Notes: generated from the letters alone by a model not told the origin. A stretch of DNA of 64,000 nt from Microbacterium sp. TNHR37B (GCF_001620065.1 NZ_LQGV01000002.1:1-64000), one strand, 5' to 3'. Counted from the stretch's first letter, positions 33,778-42,770 are shown. Numbers and translations are program-made.

Positions 33778-33811
33778 CCGAACAACGACCGTTCACCCCA
33801 CGGAGGCACAC

Positions 33812-35260
33812 ATGGCCCTCACCAACTCCTTCCGGCTCCCCGGCTACAACTGGCGCCGCGGCAAGCAGGCCTGGGACAAGCACACCTGGCTCTATGTCTC
33901 GGTGATCCTCGCGGTCATCCTCGGAGCTACCGTCGGCCTCGTCTGGCCCGAGTTCGCGGTCGGCCTGGAGCCGTTGGGGAAGGGGTTCGTGAGCCTCATC
34001 AAGATGATGATCGCGCCCATCATCTTCTGCACGATCGTGGTGGGCGTGGGATCGATCGCGAAAGCCGCCACCGTGGGCAAGATCGGCGGTCTCGCGCTGG
34101 GGTACTTCATGGTCATGTCCACGTTCGCCCTGGCGATCGGTCTCGTCGTCGGCAACATCATCCATCCCGGCGAGGGCCTGAACATGCAGTCGGCCACCTA
34201 CGACGCCGACTCGCTGGGTGAGGCCAAGACCACCACGGAGTTCGTGCTCGGCATCATCCCGGTGACGTTCTTCTCCGCGTTCACGGGGGAGAGCGTGCTC
34301 CAGGTGCTCTTCATCGCGCTCCTGGTCGGCTTCGCCCTGCAGGGGCTGGGCCGCACGGGCGAGCCGATCATGTTCGCGGTGAAGCAGCTGCAGACGCTCG
34401 TCTTCCGCATCCTCGGGATGATCCTGTGGCTCGCCCCCATCGGCGCGTTCGGGGCGATCGCCGCCGTGGTCGGCAAGACGGGAGTCTCGGCGATCGTCAG
34501 TCTCAGCATCCTGATGGTGGCCTTCTACATCACGTGCATCGTCTTCATCGTCGGGGTCCTCGGCACCCTGCTGTGGCTCGTCGCGAGGATCAACATCTTC
34601 AGCCTCATGAAGTACCTCGCCCGTGAGTACCTCCTGATCGTCGGAACCTCCTCGAGCGAGTCGGCCCTTCCGCGGCTGATCGCCAAGATGGAGCACGTGG
34701 GCGTCTCCAAGCCGGTCGTGGGCATCACGGTGCCCACCGGCTACTCGTTCAACCTCGATGGGACGGCCATCTACCTCACCATGGCGTCGCTGTTCATCGC
34801 CGCCGGGATGGGGGCGCCCATGTCGATCCCCGAGCAGATCGGGCTCCTGGTCTTCATGATCATCGCGAGCAAGGGCGCGGCGGGCGTGACGGGGGCGGGA
34901 CTGGCGACTCTCGCCGCCGGTCTCCAGGCTTACCGCCCCGACCTCGTGAACGGTGTCGGGGTCATCGTCGGCATCGACCGGTTCATGTCAGAGGGGCGAG
35001 CGCTGACGAACTTCACCGGAAACGCCGTCGCCACGGTGCTCATCGGGACATGGACCAAGCAGTTCGACCGTGAGCAGGCCCGCGCGGTGCTCTCGGGCCG
35101 CGCTCCCTTCGATGAGTCCACGCTCTCCGGCGACCACCACGATGGGATGTCGTCCGACACGGGCGCGGTCAGCACGCAGGGGCTGGAGGGCGCCGCCCTC
35201 GACGAAGCGGCACTCAAGCAAGAGCGCGCCCGGCGCCGCGCCGCGGGCGAGGCCGAATAG
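33812..35260 (+). CDS. dctA: Cation:dicarboxylate symporter (DctA type)
   Basis: Takes up C4-dicarboxylates such as malate, succinate and fumarate with H+ or Na+. 482 aa, eight helices plus two hairpins. Family motifs: the Ser-rich hairpin GTSSSESALPRLIAKMEHVG, PTGYSFNLDGTAIYLTMASLFIA, and ASKGAAGVTGAG. IGIDRFMSEGRALTNFTGNAVAT is the substrate-binding helix 8. GGAGGCACAC precedes the ATG. The divergent DcuS/DcuR-like pair probably controls it. The last 60 residues are a polar tail. Confidence 0.93.
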   Translation: MALTNSFRLPGYNWRRGKQAWDKHTWLYVSVILAVILGATVGLVWPEFAVGLEPLGKGFVSLIKMMIAPIIFCTIVVGVGSIAKAATVGKIGGLALGYFMVMSTFALAIGLVVGNIIHPGEGLNMQSATYDADSLGEAKTTTEFVLGIIPVTFFSAFTGESVLQVLFIALLVGFALQGLGRTGEPIMFAVKQLQTLVFRILGMILWLAPIGAFGAIAAVVGKTGVSAIVSLSILMVAFYITCIVFIVGVLGTLLWLVARINIFSLMKYLAREYLLIVGTSSSESALPRLIAKMEHVGVSKPVVGITVPTGYSFNLDGTAIYLTMASLFIAAGMGAPMSIPEQIGLLVFMIIASKGAAGVTGAGLATLAAGLQAYRPDLVNGVGVIVGIDRFMSEGRALTNFTGNAVATVLIGTWTKQFDREQARAVLSGRAPFDESTLSGDHHDGMSSDTGAVSTQGLEGAALDEAALKQERARRRAAGEAE

Positions 35261-35277
35261 ACGCGGCCCCGATGCGA

Positions 35278-35313
35278 CGACGGCCCGGGACCGCAAGGGT
35301 TCCCGGGCCGTCG
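35278..35313. terminator. Bidirectional terminator hairpin
   Basis: Perfect 13-bp arms CGACGGCCCGGGA (35278-35290) and TCCCGGGCCGTCG (35301-35313) between the converging symporter and DUF5302 genes. Confidence 0.75.
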
Positions 35314-35327
35314 TGTGTGCGTGCGGC

Positions 35328-35510
35328 TCAGCCGCTCTTGCGGCGGAACTCGCGCTTGGTGACGGCGGCATGCGTGCCGTGCACCGCGGAGTCGCCGTCG
35401 AGATGCGCCTCGCCGCTGCGCTGCTGGGCGTTCTTCTTGTCCAGCGCCTCCTTGAACTTGCGCTTCAGGTCATCGGACGCCGCGGACGCGGCGGTGTCGT
35501 CAGTGCTCAT
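35328..35510 (-). CDS. DUF5302 family protein
   Basis: 60 aa from the ATG at 35510 (MSTDDTAASAASDDLKRKFKEAL). It is a small, highly charged, helical protein ending in RREFRRKSG-like text (KREFRRKSG). This matches DUF5302, an actinobacteria-only family of unknown function. A longer open frame upstream has no support; TATCGT stands 6 nt before the chosen ATG. Confidence 0.85.
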   Translation of the reverse strand: MSTDDTAASAASDDLKRKFKEALDKKNAQQRSGEAHLDGDSAVHGTHAAVTKREFRRKSG

Positions 35511-35516
35511 GCCCCC

Positions 35517-35522
35517 ACGATA
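35517..35522 (-). promoter_or_regulatory. -10 box of DUF5302 gene, leaderless layout
   Basis: Minus-strand TATCGT, 6 nt before the ATG at 35510. Confidence 0.55.
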
Positions 35523-35543
35523 CGCAGGGGAGAGGGTGACTGG

Positions 35544-35549
35544 TAGGCT
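35544..35549 (+). promoter_or_regulatory. Probable -10 box of pnp
   Basis: TAGGCT, divergent from the DUF5302 box. It would give a pnp leader of about 270 nt that includes the structured region at 35604-35750. Confidence 0.45.
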
Positions 35550-35603
35550 GACGGGGGCTGCCTTCGTGCTGCCCGTGCATCTGCGCTGAGCGGGGCACGA
35601 TCG

Positions 35604-35750
35604 CAACTACACACCGAGTTCTCAACATCCCCGTTGAGACCCTGGAGCAGGCCGGCAGGAAGCTGGTCCCCTGTGGTGGGTTCCCGTCTCGCACGGTGGC
35701 TTTCTACTGGTGGCCAGTGCTGACGATACCGCGGCATGTCGCGCGTCGAG
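35604..35750 (+). ncRNA. Structured pnp leader, candidate Actino-pnp RNA
   Basis: The pnp leader contains a clear hairpin TCTCAAC (35620-35626)/GTTGAGA (35633-35639) and a following block with the text GGTGGGTTCCCG and GGTGGCTTTCTACTGGTGG near 35675-35712. Its place and layout fit the Actino-pnp motif, a conserved RNA found before pnp in actinobacteria and thought to take part in PNPase feedback control. The assignment is from position and remembered features, not a covariance search. Confidence 0.6.
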
Positions 35751-35828
35751 ATCTGCCTGTTCCTGCTCCTTCGCACGATCTCGTGCGCGAAACGCGCGTG
35801 CGAGTCTAAACAAAGAAGGAGAGACCTC

Positions 35829-38111
35829 TTGGAAGGTCCTGAAATCACCGCCGCCGAAGCCGTCCTCGACAACGGACGCTTCGGCACCCGCACCATCCGG
35901 TTCGAAACCGGCCGGCTGGCCCAGCAGGCGCAGGGCGCCGTGGCCGCCTACCTCGACGAAGAGACGATGCTCCTGTCGGCCACCAGCGCCGGCAAGCACC
36001 CGCGCGAAGGGTTCGACTTCTTCCCGCTGACCGTCGACGTCGAGGAGCGCTCCTACGCCGCCGGCAAGATCCCTGGCTCGTTCTTCCGCCGCGAGGGGCG
36101 TCCCTCCACCGAGGCGATCCTCGTCTGCCGCCTGATCGATCGCCCGCTGCGCCCGTCGTTCGTCGACGGACTCCGCAACGAGGTCCAGATCGTCGTCACC
36201 GTGCTCTCGATCGCCCCCGGCGAGTTCTACGACGCCCTCGCGATCAACGCCGCGTCGCTGTCGACCCAGATCTCCGGCCTGCCGTTCTCCGGCCCCATCG
36301 CCGGTGTGCGTCTCGCGCTCATCCCGGGCCACGGCGAGCACGCCGACCAGTGGGTCGCGTTCCCGACCGTGACCCAGCTCGAGGAGGCCGTGTTCGACCT
36401 CATCGTCGCCGGTCGCGTGCTGCCTGACGGCGACGTCGCGATCATGATGGTCGAGGCCGAGGCCACCGAGCACAGCTGGAACCTCATCAAGGCTGGCGCC
36501 GTCAAGCCCAGCGAAGAGATCGTCGCCCAGGGCCTCGAGGCCGCCAAGCCCTTCATCAAGGAGCTGGTTGCGGCTCAGAACGTCGTGGCGAACACCGCCG
36601 CGAAGGAGATCCAGCCCTACCCGGTCTTCCCCGCCTACAGCCAGGAGGTCTACGACTTCGTCGCGGGCCGTGCGTACGACCAGCTCGTGCCGGTGTACCA
36701 GATCGCCGACAAGCAGGAGCGCCAGAACGCCGACGACGCCATCAAGGAGGCCGTCAAGGCCGAGCTGCTGGCCGCCGTCGAGGCGGGGGAGCTCCCCGCC
36801 GTGGCGACGTTGGAGTTCTCCGCCGCGTACAAGTCGGTCACGAAGCTCATCGTCCGCAGCCGCATCCTCACCGAGGGTGTGCGTATCGACGGTCGTGGCC
36901 TGGCCGACATCCGACCGCTCGACGCGGAGGTCCAGGTCATCCCGCGCGTCCACGGCTCGGCGATCTTCCAGCGTGGCGAGACCCAGATCCTGGGCGTCAC
37001 CACGCTCAACATGCTCAAGATGGAGCAGCAGATCGACTCGCTGTCGCCGGTGACGAGCAAGCGCTACATGCACCACTACAACTTCCCGCCCTACTCGACC
37101 GGTGAGACCGGTCGCGTGGGGTCGCCGAAGCGTCGCGAGATCGGGCACGGCTTCCTCGCCGAGCGTGCGCTCGTGCCGGTGCTGCCCAGCCGCGAGGAGT
37201 TCCCCTACGCCATCCGTCAGGTCTCGGAGGCTCTCGGCTCCAACGGCTCGACGTCGATGGGCTCCGTCTGCGCATCCACCCTGTCGCTGCTGAACGCGGG
37301 TGTGCCGCTGCGCGCTCCCGTCGCCGGTATCGCGATGGGCCTCGTGTCCGACCAGGTCGACGGCCAGACCCGCTACGCGGCGCTCACCGACATCCTGGGC
37401 GCCGAGGACGCGCTGGGCGACATGGACTTCAAGGTCGCCGGAACGAGTGAGTTCGTCACGGCGATCCAGCTCGACACCAAGCTCGACGGCATCCCGTCGT
37501 CGGTGCTCTCGGCCGCGCTGACCCAGGCCAAGGAAGCGCGCCTCACGATCCTGAACGTCCTGAACGCCGCGATCGACGGTCCCGACGAGATGGCTCCCAC
37601 CGCGCCGCGCGTGATCAGCGTCCAGATCCCCGTCGACAAGATCGGTGAGCTCATCGGGCCCAAGGGCAAGACGATCAACGCGATCCAGGACGAGACGGGC
37701 GCGCAGATCTCCATCGAGGAGGACGGCACCGTCTACATCGGCGCGACCGACGGTCCTTCGGCCGAGGCCGCCCGTGCACAGGTCAACGCGATCGCCAACC
37801 CCACCAACCCGGAGGTCGGCGAGCAGTTCCTGGGCACCGTCGTGAAGATCGCCACGTTCGGCGCGTTCATCTCGCTCCTTCCCGGCAAGGACGGCCTGCT
37901 GCACGTCAGCGAGGTCCGCAAGCTCGCCGGCGGCAAGCGCGTCGAGAACGTCGAGGACGTGCTCGGTGTCGGACAGAAGCTGCTCGTGCGCATCACGAAG
38001 ATCGACGACCGCGGCAAGCTGTCGCTGGAGCCGGTGCTCGAGGAGGCTGCCGACCAGGAAGGCTCCGCCGCCGCGAGCGAAGGCCCCGGAGACGCGCCCG
38101 CCGAAGGCTGA
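35829..38111 (+). CDS. pnp: Polyribonucleotide nucleotidyltransferase
   Basis: PNPase: phosphorolytic 3'-to-5' exoribonuclease, also able to add tails. 760 aa from the TTG at 35829 ([16 protein letters not shown]), chosen because AAGGAGAG lies 10 nt upstream and the family starts here; the frame is open 30 codons further up without support. Two RNase PH domains (first about 15-150, second about 330-560 with [19 protein letters not shown]), a KH domain ([20 protein letters not shown], about 603-622) and an S1 domain (about 665-740: [28 protein letters not shown]). A structured leader precedes it. Confidence 0.97.
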   Translation: MEGPEITAAEAVLDNGRFGTRTIRFETGRLAQQAQGAVAAYLDEETMLLSATSAGKHPREGFDFFPLTVDVEERSYAAGKIPGSFFRREGRPSTEAILVCRLIDRPLRPSFVDGLRNEVQIVVTVLSIAPGEFYDALAINAASLSTQISGLPFSGPIAGVRLALIPGHGEHADQWVAFPTVTQLEEAVFDLIVAGRVLPDGDVAIMMVEAEATEHSWNLIKAGAVKPSEEIVAQGLEAAKPFIKELVAAQNVVANTAAKEIQPYPVFPAYSQEVYDFVAGRAYDQLVPVYQIADKQERQNADDAIKEAVKAELLAAVEAGELPAVATLEFSAAYKSVTKLIVRSRILTEGVRIDGRGLADIRPLDAEVQVIPRVHGSAIFQRGETQILGVTTLNMLKMEQQIDSLSPVTSKRYMHHYNFPPYSTGETGRVGSPKRREIGHGFLAERALVPVLPSREEFPYAIRQVSEALGSNGSTSMGSVCASTLSLLNAGVPLRAPVAGIAMGLVSDQVDGQTRYAALTDILGAEDALGDMDFKVAGTSEFVTAIQLDTKLDGIPSSVLSAALTQAKEARLTILNVLNAAIDGPDEMAPTAPRVISVQIPVDKIGELIGPKGKTINAIQDETGAQISIEEDGTVYIGATDGPSAEAARAQVNAIANPTNPEVGEQFLGTVVKIATFGAFISLLPGKDGLLHVSEVRKLAGGKRVENVEDVLGVGQKLLVRITKIDDRGKLSLEPVLEEAADQEGSAAASEGPGDAPAEG

Positions 38112-38125
38112 GTCTCCCGCTGACC

Positions 38126-38159
38126 GATGCCCGTCCCTCCTCTGTGAGGGGCGGGCATC
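38126..38159 (+). terminator. Terminator of pnp
   Basis: GATGCCCGTCCCTC (38126-38139) pairs with GAGGGGCGGGCATC (38146-38159), one wobble, 6-nt loop. The GATGCCCG core is shared with the infB-rbfA repeat. Confidence 0.75.
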
Positions 38160-38350
38160 CGTCGTCCGGGGCAACCCAAAGCGTTATGGAATGTTTACCG
38201 CCCGTTCGCCGCAATGAGCGGAAGCCTCACGCACCTGGCCTACTCTCGGAGGTAACGCATCCGGGGATGCGTGAACATCCGGGATTCCGCGGCTCGTCGG
38301 GCATCTCGCGCGTACCACGGGTCTCCACGAGGACGAAGGGGGTGCGCGAT

Positions 38351-39370
38351 ATGGGCTTCTTCGGAGCAGGGTCTACACCTGCTGTCACGGCGCCGTCCGC
38401 CGCGCACCCATCCGCGCCCATCCCCGTTCAGGGCCCGGGTATCGGCCACGGTCTGCGTGTTCCGCTCGGTGAGAGCGGCCTCGACGTCTTTCCGCTCTTC
38501 CTCGGCGGGAGCGAGTTCGGCTGGCATGTCGACTCCGGTGCCGCACATGAGATCCTCGACGCCTACGCCGAACGCGGAGGGAACGCGCTCAACACGGCCG
38601 ACGGCTACAGTTCCGGCCGCAGTGAGCACATCATCGGGCAATGGATGAGCACGCGTGCGGTGCGCGACGACGTCGTGCTGGGGGTCCGCGTCGGCACGGA
38701 TCCCGACCACCCCGGCCTCGGCCCTGTCAACCTCATCCGGTCGGTCGAGGCGTCGCTGACGAGGCTGCAGACCGATCGCATCGATCTGCTCTACCTCGAC
38801 GCCACGTCGGATTCGGTCACGCGCCTGGAGGACACGCTCGCGACCGCGGAGTGGCTCGTCGAATCCGGGAAGGTCCGCTCGATCGGCTCGTTCGGTCACA
38901 CGGCGTCACAGCTCGTGGAGGCGCGCATCATGTCGTCTGCGGGCTATCCGCGGATGACGGTGCTCGACGTCCCGTACAACATCCTGCGCACCCGCGAGTT
39001 CGACGGCGACCTGCGACTGGTCGCCGGTGCCCAGGGGATCGCCGTCACCTCCTCGCAACCCCTCGAGCACGGATACCTCACCGGCGCCCATCGCTCGCGA
39101 GAGCGCGTCGGCAGTTCCGTGCGGGGCGTGCAGTTGGCCGCCGCGATGAACCGGCGAGGGACGCGGACACTCCGCGTCCTCGACCGCATCGGCGAGGAGC
39201 TCTCGGTTCCTCCGGCAGCGGTGGCCATCGCGTGGCTCCTTGCTCAACGCGTGATCGTCGCCCCCATCGTGAACGTCTTCGCCGTCGCGCACGTCGAGGA
39301 GATGATGCAGGGGGTCGGCGTGCGCCTCAGTCGCACCCACTTGGCGGAGATCGCGCGCGCATCGGAGTGA
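38351..39370 (+). CDS. Aldo/keto-reductase-fold protein with degenerate active site
   Basis: 339 aa. Clear AKR barrel: ILDAYAERGGNALNTADGYSSGRSEHIIGQW, LTRLQTDRIDLLYLDATSD, and a C-terminal VPPAAVAIAWLLAQRVIVAPIVNV. Against the intact reductase at 16954, the catalytic Asp is Asn81, Lys is Arg113 and His is Asp150; only Tyr86 stays. It is therefore probably not an active reductase. The first 45 residues are a low-complexity Ala/Pro extension. The ATG at 38351 (MGFFGAG) is chosen; an open frame begins earlier. It follows pnp where other actinobacteria have an M16 peptidase. Confidence 0.82.
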   Translation: MGFFGAGSTPAVTAPSAAHPSAPIPVQGPGIGHGLRVPLGESGLDVFPLFLGGSEFGWHVDSGAAHEILDAYAERGGNALNTADGYSSGRSEHIIGQWMSTRAVRDDVVLGVRVGTDPDHPGLGPVNLIRSVEASLTRLQTDRIDLLYLDATSDSVTRLEDTLATAEWLVESGKVRSIGSFGHTASQLVEARIMSSAGYPRMTVLDVPYNILRTREFDGDLRLVAGAQGIAVTSSQPLEHGYLTGAHRSRERVGSSVRGVQLAAAMNRRGTRTLRVLDRIGEELSVPPAAVAIAWLLAQRVIVAPIVNVFAVAHVEEMMQGVGVRLSRTHLAEIARASE

Positions 39371-39404
39371 TGCGTCCGCTCGGGATGACGTCGGTGCCGT
39401 GACG

Positions 39405-39410
39405 TAGGGT
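39405..39410 (+). promoter_or_regulatory. -10 box upstream of histidine phosphatase
   Basis: TAGGGT, with a leader of about 30 nt to the GTG at 39447. Confidence 0.4.
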
Positions 39411-39446
39411 GGAGGAACCCCCGCCCCGTTCGGAATCGAGACTCCT

Positions 39447-40046
39447 GTGACGCGCTATCTCTATCTGGTGCGCCATGGCGAACACCTCGACGCCGAGCAC
39501 GGCCTCGAAGACGGACCCCTGTCACCACGCGGTCGGCGGCAGGCCGAGCTGCTGGCCGACCGCCTGTCTGCGGTGCCATTGTCCGCCGTGCGTCACTCGC
39601 CACTCGAACGCGCGGCCGAGACGGCTCGCGCGGTCGCGCACCGTCTTCCGTCGGTCTCGCCGGAGCCGTCGGCGCTCCTGTTCGACTGCGTTCCGACGGC
39701 GATGACCCCCGACACCCCCGGCGTCTACGAGCCGTTCTTCGGTGGAGTGACCGAGGCGGAGTCAGAGGCGGGGGCCGCTCAGATGGCCGACGCGGTCGAC
39801 GAGTTCCTCGTGCGCAAGTGGAGCGGCCACGAACTTCTCATCACGCACAACTTCGTCATCGCCTGGTTCGTGCGGGAGGTGCTCGACGCGCCGGCGTGGC
39901 GGTGGCTCACCCTGACCCAGGCCCACTGCGGCCTGACGGTGCTGTCCCAACGCCCCGGCCGCCCCTGGACGGTCGTCTCGCACAACGACCTCGCACATCT
40001 TCCGATGGAGTTGCGCACCGGGCTCCACGAGACTCCCTTGGTCTGA
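39447..40046 (+). CDS. Histidine phosphatase (phosphoglycerate mutase-like)
   Basis: 199 aa. The RHG signature with the phosphorylated His is in YLVRHGEHLDAEHG (about 6-19); DGPLSPRGRRQAELLADRL, SPLERAAETARAVA (second Arg) and LLITHNFVIAWFV (second His) complete the active site. The substrate can be a sugar phosphate or a phosphoprotein; it cannot be set from sequence. It ends 3 bp before the APH-type kinase gene, so the two form one transcript. Confidence 0.88.
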   Translation: MTRYLYLVRHGEHLDAEHGLEDGPLSPRGRRQAELLADRLSAVPLSAVRHSPLERAAETARAVAHRLPSVSPEPSALLFDCVPTAMTPDTPGVYEPFFGGVTEAESEAGAAQMADAVDEFLVRKWSGHELLITHNFVIAWFVREVLDAPAWRWLTLTQAHCGLTVLSQRPGRPWTVVSHNDLAHLPMELRTGLHETPLV

Positions 40047-40049
40047 ACG

Positions 40050-40904
40050 ATGCCAGAACCGGCAGCCGAGATCCGGCTGGCGGCGGATGACGTCCGCCGT
40101 CTCGTGGATGAGCAGCACCCGTCGTTCGTCGGTGAGGTGCGCCTGTTCTCCCACGGCTGGGACAACGACCTCTTCCGGCTCGGGGACACCTGGGCGGTGC
40201 GGCTTCCGCGGCGCAGGGCCGCCGCCGGCCTGATCACCCATGAGCAGAGGTGGCTGCCGGAGCTCTCACCGCGATTGCCGGTGCCCACGCCGGTGCCTGC
40301 CGCGGTCGGTCTTCCTACGGACGAGTTCCCGTGGCGATGGAGCATTGTGCCGTGGCTGCCCGGTTCGCGCCTGGCCGACCTCTCACCCGGGGAGCGCGAT
40401 GGCGCGGCCGGAGACGTCGCGGCGACGCTGGCGGCGCTCCACGTGCCGGCCCCGGCGGACGCGCCGCGCAACCCTCACCGCGGGATCGCGCTCCACGAAC
40501 GTGATGCGCGGACGCGCGAGCTCCTCGCGGGCGACCCGAGTCTGCTCGATCTCTGGCGCGCCGGCGTGGCGGCGCCGCCGTGGCGCGGCGCCGCGGTGTG
40601 GGTGCATGGCGATGTTCACCCCGGCAACCTCGTCGGTGAGCGGGGACGCCTGACCGGCGTCCTCGACTTCGGTGACGTCTGCGCCGGCGACCCGGCGTGC
40701 GACCTGGCGATCGCGTGGACGGCGTTCACCGCGGTCGGGCGTGTCCGGATGAGAACCGCGCTGGGCGAGCGGTACGACACCGCGACCTGGACGCGCGCGA
40801 GAGCGTGGGCGGCCGTGTTCGCGGTTCTGCTCGCGGGGACGCGTGATCCGGGCTTCCGCGAGGTCGCCGCGCACGCCCGAGCCGAGCTCCTCCGAGAGGC
40901 CTAG
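40050..40904 (+). CDS. Aminoglycoside phosphotransferase (APH)-fold kinase
   Basis: 284 aa small-molecule kinase. Catalytic loop HGDVHPGNLVGERGRLTGVLDFGDVCAGDPACDLAIAW has the Asp base (HGD), Asn and the metal Asp (DFGD). N-terminal lobe: FSHGWDNDLFRLGDTWAVRLPRR with the ATP-site Arg/Lys. Family members phosphorylate aminoglycosides, macrolides, homoserine, choline or other small molecules; this chromosomal copy beside a histidine phosphatase is more likely metabolic than a resistance gene, but this is a guess. Downstream is a convergent GNAT gene. Confidence 0.85.
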   Translation: MPEPAAEIRLAADDVRRLVDEQHPSFVGEVRLFSHGWDNDLFRLGDTWAVRLPRRRAAAGLITHEQRWLPELSPRLPVPTPVPAAVGLPTDEFPWRWSIVPWLPGSRLADLSPGERDGAAGDVAATLAALHVPAPADAPRNPHRGIALHERDARTRELLAGDPSLLDLWRAGVAAPPWRGAAVWVHGDVHPGNLVGERGRLTGVLDFGDVCAGDPACDLAIAWTAFTAVGRVRMRTALGERYDTATWTRARAWAAVFAVLLAGTRDPGFREVAAHARAELLREA

Positions 40905-40984
40905 CGGCCACGGCGGCAGGGGCGAGTCTGTTGTACGCCACGGCGGCATCACGCCCGTCGCAGGCGTCCGATCGGGCGGTGCCG

Positions 40985-41455
40985 TCAGAGCGTCTTGCCT
41001 AGCCACACCGTCGCGTTGGGGTTGTCGTTGTACGCGTCGATCGGCGTGTACTCGTGGGCCGTGTAGAGCGAGCCAGCGGCGGTGAGGGTGTGATGAGTGT
41101 CGAGCACCATCTCGGCGGCGCCCCATTCCCGGGCCTGATCCTCCAAGGCCGTCAGCAGGAGGTGCCCCCAGCCGCGACCGCGGGTCTGCGGCTGCAGATA
41201 GAGGTGCTTGAGCTCGTAGCGCGCTCCCTGCGCGGTATCGGCCAACCGTCGGATTCCGCCGCATCCGACATCGTTCCCCTCGTCGTCGACGACGACGAGG
41301 AACACACCCGCCGGGGGAGTGAACGCCGCGGTGTCGGGAAATGTGGGTTGGTACACCTGGCCCGCGGGGAAGGCCTCACCGCGCATGCCGAAGTACTCGG
41401 TCAACAGAGCGCGCGACCTCGCATCGTCGGTAGGAAGCTGTTCCAGACTCACCAT
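40985..41455 (-). CDS. GNAT N-acetyltransferase
   Basis: 156 aa. Acetyl-CoA motif A is LKHLYLQPQTRGRGWGHLLLTALEDQAREWG, with R/Q-x-x-G-x-G/W as RGRGWG. The strand before, VVDDEGNDVGCGGIRRL, fits the fold. The acceptor is unknown. The start at 41455 follows a TAGCCT box by 7 nt and gives MVSLEQLP; the open frame further up is a shadow of dapB. It is divergent from dapB. Confidence 0.85.
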   Translation of the reverse strand: MVSLEQLPTDDARSRALLTEYFGMRGEAFPAGQVYQPTFPDTAAFTPPAGVFLVVVDDEGNDVGCGGIRRLADTAQGARYELKHLYLQPQTRGRGWGHLLLTALEDQAREWGAAEMVLDTHHTLTAAGSLYTAHEYTPIDAYNDNPNATVWLGKTL

Positions 41456-41462
41456 GACATCG

Positions 41463-41468
41463 AGGCTA
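41463..41468 (-). promoter_or_regulatory. -10 box of GNAT gene, leaderless layout
   Basis: Minus-strand TAGCCT, 7 nt before the ATG at 41455. Confidence 0.55.
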
Positions 41469-41496
41469 CCGGCGACGCACGCCGCGCCGAGCGCCG

Positions 41497-41502
41497 TAGG
41501 GT
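41497..41502 (+). promoter_or_regulatory. -10 box of dapB, leaderless layout
   Basis: TAGGGT, 7 nt before the ATG at 41510. Confidence 0.55.
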
Positions 41503-41509
41503 GGGAGGC

Positions 41510-42322
41510 ATGACGACGAGAGTCGCCCTGGTGGGCGGAACGGGAAAGCTCGGGGCCATCATCCGCGAAGTCATCGACGACAGCGACGACTTCGAGGTGG
41601 CGGCCCTCTTGGGCTCCTCGAGCGACCTCTCCGAGATCGACGGGACGGATCTCGTCGTCGACGCGTCCACGCCGGCTGTCTCCATCGACGTCGTCCGATC
41701 CGCCATCGACCGTGGGCTGAACGTGCTGGTCGGCACGTCCGGCTGGTCGGCCGAGAGGATCGCGGCGATCCGCCCCCTGGTGGACGCAGCCGGGACCGGC
41801 GCCGTCTTCATCCCCAACTTCTCGCTCGGATCGGTCCTGGGATCGGCGCTCGCCGCTGCCGCGGCGCCGTTCTTCCCCTCGATCGAGATCGTCGAGGCAC
41901 ATCGTGAGACCAAAGTCGATTCTCCGAGCGGCACCGCGGTGCGGACCGCGGAGCTGATAGCGGCAGCACGCTCCGAAGCCGGGCCGGTCGAGTCGCCGCA
42001 CGTGGACCAGCGAGCGCGCGGCCAGCAGGTGGCGAGCGTGCCGATTCACTCGCTGCGTCGGCCGGGGGTGGTCGCCCGGCAGGAGACCGTGCTCTCCGGC
42101 GCGGGAGAGACCCTGTCGATCATCCATGACACGGTCGATCCGGCGCGGGCGTACGCGCCCGGCATCCGGGTGGCTCTGCAGGCGGCGCGGGACGCGCGCG
42201 GCGTCGTCATCGGCCTCGACAGCTTCATCGACATCGGGCTGCGCGCGCCACGCGCCCGTCCTGCTGCTCCGCTCGACGAGGGTGACGTCCCCGGACAGGT
42301 GGCCCGGACCACCGGCGCATGA
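41510..42322 (+). CDS. dapB: 4-hydroxy-tetrahydrodipicolinate reductase
   Basis: Second step of the diaminopimelate/lysine branch: reduces the DapA product with NAD(P)H. 270 aa. Nucleotide loop VGGTGKLGAIIREV (in place of the usual GxxGRMG), and the catalytic region EIVEAHRETKVDSPSGTAVRTAELI, where the family HH pair appears as His-Arg. RQETVLSGAGETLSIIHD near the end is well conserved. It overlaps the next gene by four bases (ATGA). Confidence 0.95.
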   Translation: MTTRVALVGGTGKLGAIIREVIDDSDDFEVAALLGSSSDLSEIDGTDLVVDASTPAVSIDVVRSAIDRGLNVLVGTSGWSAERIAAIRPLVDAAGTGAVFIPNFSLGSVLGSALAAAAAPFFPSIEIVEAHRETKVDSPSGTAVRTAELIAAARSEAGPVESPHVDQRARGQQVASVPIHSLRRPGVVARQETVLSGAGETLSIIHDTVDPARAYAPGIRVALQAARDARGVVIGLDSFIDIGLRAPRARPAAPLDEGDVPGQVARTTGA

Positions 42323-42768
42323 GCACGCGCATCGGCGTCGCCGTGATGGCGGTGCTCCTGGCCGTCTACATCGTGTTGGCGGGACAGCGCGCGTGGATCC
42401 TGCTGACCGCGAAGGAGCCGGTCGCCGTCGCGATGGGGGCGGCCCTCGTTCTGCTTCCGGTGCTGGGCGCGTGGGCGCTGATCCGCGAGCTGCGTTTCGG
42501 CCGGCGCGCCGCCGCGCTCGGTCGGCGTCTGGAGGCAGAGGGCGCCCTCCCCGAGGAGGAGATCAGCGTCCGCGCGAGCGGTCGTCCTCTGCGAGAGGAA
42601 GCGGACGCGCTCTTCCCCGCGTACCGTGCCGAGGTGGAGGCCCACCCCGACGACTGGCGCGCGTGGTTCCGTCTCGCGCTCGCCTACGACGGCGCGGGGG
42701 ATCGCACGCGCGCCCGGCAGGCCACTCGCCGCGCGATCGCGCTGGAGCGCTCCGCGCCACGCGGGTGA
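42319..42768 (+). CDS. Membrane protein with TPR-like C-terminus
   Basis: 149 aa. Two membrane helices (about 5-24 and 38-56), then a soluble stretch whose end (HPDDWRAWFRLALAYDGAGDRTRARQATRRAIAL) is one tetratricopeptide repeat. Such a gene often stands between dapB and dapA in actinobacteria; function unknown. It is translationally coupled to dapB. Confidence 0.78.
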   Translation: MSTRIGVAVMAVLLAVYIVLAGQRAWILLTAKEPVAVAMGAALVLLPVLGAWALIRELRFGRRAAALGRRLEAEGALPEEEISVRASGRPLREEADALFPAYRAEVEAHPDDWRAWFRLALAYDGAGDRTRARQATRRAIALERSAPRG

Positions 42769-42770
42769 GG

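Noticed and set aside
39447-40904. Histidine phosphatase plus APH-fold kinase as an antibiotic-resistance or toxin-antitoxin pair
   Set aside because: Both are broad metabolic families, there is no toxin-like small protein and no mobile context.
41054-41509. Upstream extension of dapB to a 422-residue frame
   Set aside because: The extra part is antisense of the GNAT gene; the ATG at 41510 has a -10 box 7 nt upstream and gives the normal DapB start.
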